Below are positions 5,222-11,212 of a stretch of DNA of 11,212 bases, in pieces; the stretch's first letter is position 1, and every line of letters begins with the position of its first letter. Where the stretch lies: assembly GCA_002320775.1 (NCBI GenBank), contig DCKY01000284.1:1334-12545 (forward strand), read 5' to 3'. Under the pieces are notes generated by a model. The model saw nothing but the letters and a program-made list of their open reading frames with translations, did no database searches and was not told where the DNA came from. The DNA comes from Planctomycetes bacterium UBA1662 (GTDB taxonomy: Bacteria; Planctomycetota; UBA8108). Position numbers and translations under genes: made by a program.

Positions 5222-6979
5222 CTAGCTTGAATGCAGGAACTCCGCGGAGTTCAGCAGTGCCCAGTGAATATCAGCCAGCGCCGATTGCCGCTGGGCATCG
5301 TCCCGTGCTGATTGCGTGTGGCGGGTGAAGGCGCTTCGCTCGGCGGCCGAGGGTAGACGGCCCAGGCTTACCAGGAAGAGCTGATCGACATGCCTGTTCG
5401 GCGCGATGCCATGCAGGACCACATCCAGGTTTCCAGGATACTTCTTCTGATAGCTGGCGTGATAGGGTCTCGAGGCCGGTGCCTTGCTCGATGTGAACTC
5501 GCCGTTAAAGAGGAGCAGCACCTGCAGCACAGTTCCCTGGAACTCCATCCGCTTTTCTGTTTCGTCGACTCCGAAGCGCCTGACGAATTCGCGTTCAGCC
5601 TTCTGGACGTAGCTCTTCACCTGGCGGGCGTTGTTCTCCGGGTGGGGGTCTTCCATGCCGGTAGCCCTGAGGACCGACCGCACCAGCACCTCGGGCTCGA
5701 GGGGGCGGATGGGGATGGTGGTGAAGAGGTCGTGTTCTTCTCCCGGTACGATTCCTCCGGGAACTCCCTGGACAGCCTGCTGGCGGTAGGCCCTGGTGAG
5801 GACGATGATCTTCTGCAGCCGCCTGAGGTCGTAGCCGCTGGCCACGAAGTCCCGGGTCAGGTATTCGAGCACCCCGGGCAGGATGATCTTGGAGTCTTCC
5901 GAGAAGTCGTCGATCGGGTTGACGAAGCCCTTGCCGAGGAAGCGTGCCCAGACCCGGTTGACCAGGCTGCGCGCAAAGTACTTGTTCTTGTCGGAGGTCA
6001 GCCATTTGACCAGGTTCTTGCGCCGGTTGGATGCTCCGTAGTCGGTAACCTTCGAGCCCTTGCGGGCCATCATCATCTTCGATTCCATCTTCTTCCGGTC
6101 GAGCTTGCTGCCGCCGGTCTTCGGCTTGGGGAGGGGATCGAGAGGGCTGTAGTTTTCCGGCCTGTTGTAGCGTACGCCGAAGTACATCGGCTGAATCTCC
6201 ATAGCGCGATGTCCTTTTTTCATCGGCGGCATGGTCAGCTCTCCGCTGGGTCGGGAGCGGATCCCGTATCGGCGGGAATCGCCGCCGGCGCGGTCGTAGT
6301 CGCGGTAGCGCTGGGTGCGGGCAAAGAAGGCGGCAAAGCCGAAGAACTCCTCGCGCTTGACGTCAGCATAGGGATGGTCATGGCATTGGGCGCATTCGAT
6401 TCGAGTGCCGAGGAAGACTCGGGAGACCTTGCCGGCCATGTCTTCGGGTTTGGCCTCGTAGCGCAGGTAGAAGTTAACCGCAGGGTCGTTGCTGGGCAGG
6501 CCCGCGCTCAGGAGGAGTTCACGTGAGAGCTCGTTGTAGGGTTTATTGGCAAGGAAGCTTTTCCGCAGCCAGGTGCGGAAGCTGCCGCGGTCGAGCCCGT
6601 CGGTATTTCCCTTTCTTCCGATCAGGGTGTGTTCCCAGATCTCCGCCTCGAACTCGGCATGATCGGGAGTCTGGAGAAACCAGCTTGACCATTTGCTGGC
6701 CTTGTTTCGCGAGCGGTCGTTGAGATACTGGTCAATCTCATCCGGGTAGGGAATAACGCCCCGCAGATCGATTGACAAGCGCCTGAAAAAAGCTCTTTCC
6801 GAAGCCATCGGCGCCGCGTTGGTGAAGGCCTCGTTCCAGATCTCGCGGAGCAGCAGGTTGACGTCCGCCGCGGCTTTTTCAGGTTCAGGCAGCTTGGGAG
6901 CGGCCTGGGTGGCAGTGTTCAGCAGCATACTGCAAAAAACGACCAGAATTCCGACAAGTCTGTTCTGTGAGGATCTCAT
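5222..6979 (-). CDS. DUF1549/DUF1553 protein with a CxxCH heme-type motif (PSCyt2-PSD1 type)
   Basis: The 585-residue product combines the planctomycete-specific domains DUF1549 (about residues 38-225) and DUF1553 (about 330-580). A signal peptide is visible at 1-27 (hydrophobic VGILVVFCSMLL, cleavage near TQA). DUF1549 landmarks are ERAFFRRLSIDLRGVIPYPDE at 61-81 and the motif RIECAQCHDHPY at 193-204, whose Cys196, Cys199 and His200 form a CxxCH able to bind c-type heme. DUF1553 landmarks are FARSLVNRVWARFLGKGFVNPIDDF at 335-359, then IIVLTRAYRQ at 391-400 and the usual ending ALLNSAEFLH at 574-583. It is short for the family: the N-terminal PSCyt1 cytochrome domain and the Ig-like or LamG insertions found in longer members are absent. 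A Lys/Met-rich stretch joins the two domains at about 284-312. The ATG at 6979 has AGAGG 4 bases upstream. It is the first gene of the unit with DUF1501. Its role is unknown; envelope redox or degradation functions have been suggested for the family. Confidence 0.93.
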   Translation of the reverse strand: MRSSQNRLVGILVVFCSMLLNTATQAAPKLPEPEKAAADVNLLLREIWNEAFTNAAPMASERAFFRRLSIDLRGVIPYPDEIDQYLNDRSRNKASKWSSWFLQTPDHAEFEAEIWEHTLIGRKGNTDGLDRGSFRTWLRKSFLANKPYNELSRELLLSAGLPSNDPAVNFYLRYEAKPEDMAGKVSRVFLGTRIECAQCHDHPYADVKREEFFGFAAFFARTQRYRDYDRAGGDSRRYGIRSRPSGELTMPPMKKGHRAMEIQPMYFGVRYNRPENYSPLDPLPKPKTGGSKLDRKKMESKMMMARKGSKVTDYGASNRRKNLVKWLTSDKNKYFARSLVNRVWARFLGKGFVNPIDDFSEDSKIILPGVLEYLTRDFVASGYDLRRLQKIIVLTRAYRQQAVQGVPGGIVPGEEHDLFTTIPIRPLEPEVLVRSVLRATGMEDPHPENNARQVKSYVQKAEREFVRRFGVDETEKRMEFQGTVLQVLLLFNGEFTSSKAPASRPYHASYQKKYPGNLDVVLHGIAPNRHVDQLFLVSLGRLPSAAERSAFTRHTQSARDDAQRQSALADIHWALLNSAEFLHSS

Positions 6980-7147
6980 CAGGCCTCTTTCAATAGATCT
7001 AATGTATTCAAGCTTTGCACTACCCTCTAAGTTACCTATTATAGTTTGTTGAATTGGCTAACATCCAAATCTTTTCAGGGCTTCCGTTTAGCCCAATCGC
7101 CCATCTGTCTACATTTCCGCCTGAAAAGCGGTTTTACCGGTGGTGAC
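6980..7147. promoter_or_regulatory. AT-rich divergent promoter region (DUF1549/DUF1553 gene / PA14-TPR gene)
   Basis: This gap is the most AT-rich part of the window. On the plus strand TTGCAC at 7015-7020 is 16 bases before TATTAT at 7037-7042, a good housekeeping-type promoter that would start transcription near 7049 and give a leader of about 100 bases. On the minus strand the same place reads TATAAT (7043-7038), with TTGGAT at 7068-7063 as a poor -35 partner at 19 bases. If both are used, the two RNA polymerases would compete for one site. Promoter positions are inference from hexamer matches. Confidence 0.5.
7071..7128 (+). other. Structured 5' leader: 9-base inverted repeat with inner hairpin
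   Basis: CTTTTCAGG at 7071-7079 is perfectly complementary to CCTGAAAAG at 7120-7128, enclosing 40 bases. Within it GGGCT (7078-7082) can pair with AGCCC (7090-7094), an alternative that overlaps the outer arm by two bases. The whole lies between the predicted plus-strand start and the ATG at 7148, so it would be in the mRNA leader of the PA14-TPR gene. I do not recognise a known riboswitch class. It could equally be a DNA-binding site pair. Confidence 0.4.
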
Positions 7148-9067
7148 ATGAGTTTTCGTTCAAATCGCTTAAAACGGCTTCATTGCCTGTCTCTCTTCGT
7201 TCTGGTGCAGGTTTCCTGGGCGCTTCCCGTCTTTGCACAAGCTCCAACCCGCCAGCTCGCGGTCCCGTCCGGCGCCATCATCAGTCCGAAGACCGGTGGA
7301 ACCGGGAAAGAGTCGAAATATCTCGAGTGGGCTCCAAAAATCAACGCCGCTGTCAGCGAATTCAAGCGCGGCCGCAGGAGCGCTCCGGGCAAGGTTTTCG
7401 CGGAGTTCTGGCGTACCGACAAGAGGAATCCGATTCCCCGAAAGTTTCTCTCGGAGATCCTCATCCGCCAGGGAAATCTCGAGCAGGCCCGTATGGTCCT
7501 GGGGTCGACTCTTCGTTTGAAGAGGGCCGAAGAGATCGAGCCTGTTCCGTTGACGGACTGGCATATCCTGGCTCCGTTAAAGTACGAGGGCAAAAAGAGC
7601 TTTGACGCCGAGTTGAAGCCGGAAAAAGAAAAGTTCAACTCCGCGGCCAAGTACACCGGAGATGGAAGGATCTGTCGTTGGAAGAAAGCGAAGGGACCTC
7701 GTGTTGATTTTCGCGCGATACTCGAGATCGAGGGGACGGGTATCGGCTATGGTTATTGCCAGTTCATCGCCCGCAAGGCGGGCTGGGTGCGTTTCGGCAT
7801 CGGTTCCGGGGATGGGGTCAAGCTCTGGTTGAACGATGAGCTGATCCACTCGAACTTCGTCCGACGTGACATTGGCGAAGACCAGGACGAGGTTTACGCC
7901 TGGGTCCGGCGCGGCCGGAACACCGTTCGAGTCAAGGAGTCTTCCACTGGCGATGAGTTCAGGTTCTATATTCAGATCTACGACGAGCTTGATCTTCCAT
8001 CCTCGAAGTTCCTGGACCGGGCTCTTGCGGGCTACAAGGCGCTTGACCGCGCCCGCTACGATGACGCGTTGGAGTCATTCATGGAGGCGGAGGCCGAGCG
8101 TCCGGGTGTACCCGAGGTGGCGGTCGGCATCGCCGAGACCATGCTCCGCCAGGAGAACCTGGTGGCCGCGCGCGGTTGGGTCAACCGGGCCCTCCTCGAG
8201 CGCGCCGATTCCGTTCGGGGCCTCCTGGTCTACGGCGAGGTGATGCTGCTTCTACGCCAGCCTCTCAAGGCCTTTGATGCTTTCAGGGCGGCCTATCGCT
8301 CCAGTGAGTACTCCGATGAAAAAGCCTTCGAGGTCTGGACCGAGAGCGCGGTCAAGGCCAGGTGGAATCTGCAGCGCGGTCTCGCTCTGCTGGACAGGTC
8401 CCGGGGCTTTCGCAAGGCCAAGAAGAAGACCGAGGCCGCGGGATCTCTGGAGGAGGCCCGGGCCTTCCTGGAGCAGACCTTCGTGGGCCTCGCCGACCTG
8501 AGCGTCTACCATCGCGAGGGAGGAGATCGCAAGCAGGCGGCCATCTACGGCGTCCGGGCTATCCAGAAGCTGAGCCCCCAGCAGGTGGCGCTGAATTGTT
8601 CGGCCGAGTGGCTGCTCAACCTGGTGAAAGATTTGCGCCAGACCCAGCCGGAGGACCAGGCCTCCCGGGAGCGCATCCTGAGGCTTGTTTCGCAGGTCGA
8701 CCCGACCCGTTCCGACCTTATCCGGGAGCTTCTGGCGGTGAAGCCGGCCTCGGGCAGCTCAGCCGTATCCAGGAAGATCGAGACTCTGCTCAAGAAGCGT
8801 CCCGAATCCGCACTCTACAAAGAATACACCAACCGGCTCTACTCGGCCGGTGATTACCAGCGCTGCGCGGAGATCTGCGCTGAGGGCCTGGCTTCCGGCA
8901 TCGTTTCCCGCACCCTGCGCTACAGGCAGGCGAATGCGCTCGTGAAGGTGAAGAGCTACGAGGAGGCCGAGGCGCTCTACAAGGGATTGCTGGAGGAGAA
9001 AGACTACGTCAAGCGCGCGACCGAGGCGCTCCGGAAGCTTGCCCGGTTGCCCCGCCCCCAGGGCTGA
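7148..9067 (+). CDS. Secreted PA14-like / tetratricopeptide-repeat protein of unknown function
   Basis: The 639-residue product has a Sec signal peptide (basic SFRSNRLKRL, hydrophobic core 13-29, cleavage after VFAQ near residue 31). A helical region around 60-125 contains one TPR-like unit (KFLSEILIRQGNLEQARMVL at 99-118). About 165-280 is a beta-sandwich of the PA14 or planctomycete jelly-roll kind: RFGIGSGDGVKLWLNDELI at 215-233 is the typical 'SDDGvkLWlNG' strand pair, and FRFYIQIYDE at 271-280 closes it. From about 290 to 400 and again from 550 to 630 it is helical with TPR spacing, for example ARYDDALESFMEAEAERPG at 302-320 and KSYEEAEALYKGLLEEKDY at 602-620. A periplasmic scaffold or ligand-binding role is plausible; no catalytic residues are recognised. 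ATG at 7148 is chosen because the signal peptide starts there; the frame is open to 7046. The stop codon abuts that of the metal permease gene. Confidence 0.8.
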   Translation: MSFRSNRLKRLHCLSLFVLVQVSWALPVFAQAPTRQLAVPSGAIISPKTGGTGKESKYLEWAPKINAAVSEFKRGRRSAPGKVFAEFWRTDKRNPIPRKFLSEILIRQGNLEQARMVLGSTLRLKRAEEIEPVPLTDWHILAPLKYEGKKSFDAELKPEKEKFNSAAKYTGDGRICRWKKAKGPRVDFRAILEIEGTGIGYGYCQFIARKAGWVRFGIGSGDGVKLWLNDELIHSNFVRRDIGEDQDEVYAWVRRGRNTVRVKESSTGDEFRFYIQIYDELDLPSSKFLDRALAGYKALDRARYDDALESFMEAEAERPGVPEVAVGIAETMLRQENLVAARGWVNRALLERADSVRGLLVYGEVMLLLRQPLKAFDAFRAAYRSSEYSDEKAFEVWTESAVKARWNLQRGLALLDRSRGFRKAKKKTEAAGSLEEARAFLEQTFVGLADLSVYHREGGDRKQAAIYGVRAIQKLSPQQVALNCSAEWLLNLVKDLRQTQPEDQASRERILRLVSQVDPTRSDLIRELLAVKPASGSSAVSRKIETLLKKRPESALYKEYTNRLYSAGDYQRCAEICAEGLASGIVSRTLRYRQANALVKVKSYEEAEALYKGLLEEKDYVKRATEALRKLARLPRPQG

Positions 9068-10435
9068 TCAGTCTCCAGTCTCCTTCTCTGCGGGGATCTC
9101 GCTTCCATGCGGGTCGAGGTCCGGATTACCCAGGAGCTCTTCCAGCTCTTTGACAAGGCCGGGCTGTAGATGGTGCTCAATATGGTCCGCCGCGTCGTGC
9201 ACGTGGTCTGAGGCCGCTCCCATTTCGCGGATCATGTAGCTTTCCCAGAGGCGGTGTCCCCGGATGATTGCAGCGATCCGTTCGCGGCCCTCGGCGGTCA
9301 GGCTGAACGCTCCGCTTTCGACCTTTACCTCCCCTCTCGCCCGGCACCGTCTCAGCGCGGCTCCGAGTTTTTCAGGCGGGTAGCCGAGGGGGGCGGCCAC
9401 CTCCTCCATCCTGAAGCGTTGGCTGAAGACGCCTCCGGCCAGCCGGTAGACCGAGCCAAGCAGGTTTTCTTCCAGGATCCTCGATTCGAGCGCCCGCTTT
9501 CTCCAGGCCTGGGCCAGGAGTCCTTGCCCGGGGCTGAAGACCAGGGCGAGCAGGAATTGCAGGCCGGCAAAGACGGCAACGGTTGGAGCCCGGGCGGTTT
9601 CGAAACCGACAGCCTCGAGGAGTATCGTCATCCAGGAGCCAAAGAAGGCGGCGCTGAGACCGAAGAGGGCGGAGAGCAGCAGGACCCTGTCAAAGCGACA
9701 GCTGATGAGCTGGGCGGTGGCGGCGGGGATGATCAGCAGGGCGATCACCAGGATCGCGCCGACAGCCTCAAAGGCGACCACGACGGCCAGCGCCAGGAGA
9801 CTGGTCAGGAGCAGGTTTACCAGGCCTATGGGCAACCCCAGCGTTCCGGCGAACTGGCTGTCAAAGGAGGTGATGAGGATCTCCTTGTAGAAGCAGATAA
9901 AAAAGAGGACCACCAGGATGGAACACGCGAGGGTCGGTACGACCTGGTTGAGCTCGCCAATGACCTCCAGCGAGCCGTAGAAAACGCAGTCCTGGTCAAA
10001 ATGAGCGTCCCGGGCCGCCAGCCGGATGAGGATGACCCCGACCGCGAAGAAGGCGGGGAAGACCGCGCCGAGGGCTGTGTCAGGCTTGATGCGCGAGTAC
10101 CTGTGCAGGGCCTCGATGAGCATCGTCGAGGCCAGGCCCGCCGCGAGCGCCCCTCCGAGGACAAAGAGCATCGTAGCCGAGGCGCCAAAGACGTGATCAT
10201 CCTGTTCGAGGACGAGCCCGGCGAGCAGCAGGCCGCCGGCAATTCCCGGCAGGACAGAGTGGGAGACAGCGTCGCCGAGGAGGGCCGTGCGGCGGACCAG
10301 GAAGACGGAGCCGAGCAGGCCACAGCTCATGGCCACGAGCAGGGCCATCAGCAGGGGCCAGGTGTCGATTTCCCAGTCGAACCAGAGCTCTGCGGCGGCC
10401 AGGGCAGGCCAGAATTTAAGTGTGAGGCAGCTCAT
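9068..10435 (-). CDS. Metal ABC transporter permease (ABC-3 family) fused to a C-terminal DtxR/MntR-like module
   Basis: The 455-residue product is an ABC-3 family permease (TroD/MntB/ZnuB relatives, import of Mn, Fe or Zn) to about residue 305, then a metalloregulator-like tail. The permease has about eight hydrophobic segments and the signature LLGDAVSHSVLPGI at 52-65; EAVGAILVIALLIIPAATAQLI at 223-244 is the conserved core helix. After a basic linker (WRKRALESR, 311-319) come a winged-helix-like part (about 320-385, with MEEVAAPLGYPPEKLGAALR at 343-362 and FSLTAEGRE at 377-385) and a dimerisation/metal domain (388-445). The latter has GHRLWE (His394, Glu398), His413, Asp417, and Glu420-His421, then NPDLDPHGSEIP. 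These match DtxR/MntR ligand positions, with Asp at the Cys102 (DtxR) / Glu99 (MntR) site. The helix-1 ligands of MntR are not conserved (ENLLGSVYRL). There is no SH3-like third domain. GGAGG lies 6 bases before the ATG, which overlaps the upstream permease gene as ATGA. Confidence 0.9.
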   Translation of the reverse strand: MSCLTLKFWPALAAAELWFDWEIDTWPLLMALLVAMSCGLLGSVFLVRRTALLGDAVSHSVLPGIAGGLLLAGLVLEQDDHVFGASATMLFVLGGALAAGLASTMLIEALHRYSRIKPDTALGAVFPAFFAVGVILIRLAARDAHFDQDCVFYGSLEVIGELNQVVPTLACSILVVLFFICFYKEILITSFDSQFAGTLGLPIGLVNLLLTSLLALAVVVAFEAVGAILVIALLIIPAATAQLISCRFDRVLLLSALFGLSAAFFGSWMTILLEAVGFETARAPTVAVFAGLQFLLALVFSPGQGLLAQAWRKRALESRILEENLLGSVYRLAGGVFSQRFRMEEVAAPLGYPPEKLGAALRRCRARGEVKVESGAFSLTAEGRERIAAIIRGHRLWESYMIREMGAASDHVHDAADHIEHHLQPGLVKELEELLGNPDLDPHGSEIPAEKETGD

Positions 10436-11212
10436 GGGGTTCCTCCCTCGCTGTGGCCGGGAGGAATCTTTTTGCCATGCGGGTCGGTCTCGGGGTTATC
10501 GAGGAGCGCCTCCAGTTCCCGCAATGTTTCAGAGTCGAGAAAGTGCTCTATCTCCTCGGCTCCAGCGTGCACATGGTCCGGGGCCAGCGAGGCCTCCCGC
10601 TGCAGGAAGATCTCCCACAGCCGGTGTCCACGCATCAGCGCGCGCGCCCGTTCCTGTCCCTTCGAGGTGAGCACCAGGAGGTCATTCTCGAGCCGGCCCC
10701 AGCCGGAGCCGTTCATGCGCCGGGCGAGAAGCCTGGTGGCGGAGGGCTCCTCGCCTCGTTCACTGGCCAGCTCACCGATCGGTATCGCGGCCAGTTCGCC
10801 GCCGCGCTCGCCGATCCGCCAGGCCGAGGTCAGCAGGTTTTCCCGCAGCGTTTTCAGCTCCAGTCTCTTTTGCAGAAGATAGCGGCCGAGGACTCCATGA
10901 TGGGGCGAGGCCAGGAACGCTGTCATGAGCCAGAGAAAGGCGAGGCAGACGATCGCCGGGCCTACTCCAATCCCGAATACGAAATCCAGGTAGACCCCTC
11001 CGAATCCCGACAGCGCCCCGAGGAAGGCTGAGAGCGCGACCATGCGTCCCAGGCGATCGGTCAGGAGGTAGGCCGCCGCGGGGGGGATCACCAGCAGGGC
11101 CGCTACGAGGATGACCCCGAGAATCTTCAGGCTGACGACGATCACGAGCGTCAAGAGCACCAGCAGCAGGCCATCAAAGAATCGCGGAGAGAGGCCGATG
11201 GAGACCGTGAAA
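10432..11212 (-). CDS. Second metal ABC transporter permease with a DtxR/MntR-like tail, N-terminus outside window
   Basis: The frame is open to the right edge, giving 259 visible residues without the start; the true start is beyond 11212. The visible part begins in the last permease helices: GVILVAALLVIPPAAAYLL aligns with GAILVIALLIIPAATAQLI of the neighbouring permease and with TroC/ZnuB proteins. Two more membrane segments follow. After the linker (LLQKRLELKTLRENLL) comes a winged-helix-like region with IPIGELASE and LLVLTSKGQERA, then a complete dimerisation domain: GHRLWE, DHVHAGAEEIEHFL and NPETDPHGKKIP. Its ligand set (His, Glu, His, Glu, Glu, His) is closer to MntR than that of the downstream protein. 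Helix 1 again has ENLL where MntR has its Asp, and Thr at the Glu11 position. It is upstream in the operon; a solute-binding protein and ATPase gene would be expected beyond the right edge. It is paralogous to the downstream gene. Confidence 0.88.
   Translation of the reverse strand, partial: FTVSIGLSPRFFDGLLLVLLTLVIVVSLKILGVILVAALLVIPPAAAYLLTDRLGRMVALSAFLGALSGFGGVYLDFVFGIGVGPAIVCLAFLWLMTAFLASPHHGVLGRYLLQKRLELKTLRENLLTSAWRIGERGGELAAIPIGELASERGEEPSATRLLARRMNGSGWGRLENDLLVLTSKGQERARALMRGHRLWEIFLQREASLAPDHVHAGAEEIEHFLDSETLRELEALLDNPETDPHGKKIPPGHSEGGTP

Noticed and set aside
4233..5225. A 330-codon open frame on the plus strand inside the DUF1501 gene
   Set aside because: Antisense shadow of a conserved gene; no domain, no start signal.
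5390..6526. A 378-codon open frame on the plus strand inside the DUF1549/DUF1553 gene
   Set aside because: It is antisense to a well-conserved gene, has compositional bias (Val, Ala, Leu, Glu, Gly, His), no recognisable motif, and no ribosome site.
9095..10530. Short repeated DNA (for example CCATGCGGGTCG) in both permease tails
   Set aside because: It encodes the shared DPHG motif in two paralogous proteins, so it reflects protein conservation rather than a mobile or structural repeat.
9254..10882. A 542-codon open frame on the plus strand opposite the two permease genes
   Set aside because: It lies antisense to two clearly recognisable permease genes. Its predicted product is a low-complexity mix of Gly, Glu, Asp, Gln and Arg, as expected from the opposite strand of GC-rich membrane-protein codons, and has no ribosome site or domain.

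Overview
The window is GC-rich, densely coded bacterial DNA, probably from the Planctomycetes-Verrucomicrobia-Chlamydiae (PVC) superphylum and most likely a planctomycete or close relative. The evidence is a two-gene unit of a CxxCH-bearing DUF1549/DUF1553 protein followed by a twin-arginine DUF1501 protein, a pairing expanded in Planctomycetota and Verrucomicrobia. Metal ABC permeases with DtxR/MntR-like tails point the same way, since the best-studied example is chlamydial YtgCR. I see no tRNA, rRNA, CRISPR array, transposase, integrase or prophage gene. The species assignment is inference.

Layout from left to right. (1) 1-1766, minus strand: dgoK, then a CYTH-domain gene coupled to it by a 4-base overlap with a TTG start, then, after a 127-base gap, the first 61 codons of a secreted alpha/beta hydrolase cut by the window edge. 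(2) 1877-2437, plus strand: a DJ-1/PfpI protein divergent from dgoK, and convergent, after 10 bases, with a small FMN-binding pyridoxamine-phosphate-oxidase-like protein (2448-2891, minus). (3) 3024-3746, plus: a small secreted CBM9-like protein with a GTG start behind a consensus ribosome binding site, followed by a strong bidirectional terminator (3775-3816). (4) 3828-6979, minus: DUF1549/DUF1553 gene, then DUF1501 gene. (5) 7148-9067, plus: a secreted 639-residue protein with a PA14-like beta-sandwich and tetratricopeptide-like helices, divergent from region 4 across an AT-rich promoter region. (6) 9068-11212, minus: two consecutive ABC-3 family metal permeases, the upstream one cut by the right edge, overlapping by ATGA. 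Each has its own C-terminal DtxR/MntR-like module.

Region 6 is the most interesting part. In Chlamydia one permease of the ytg operon carries such a tail, which is released by proteolysis as an iron-dependent repressor. Here both permeases carry one, and both have lost the acidic helix-1 metal ligands of MntR while keeping the dimerisation-domain ligands. Transport and metal sensing therefore seem joined in both membrane subunits, either as releasable repressors or as cytoplasmic gating domains. The other genes are recognisable families with ordinary arrangements: sugar-acid kinase, stress-type DJ-1 and flavin proteins, and secreted PVC-type proteins.
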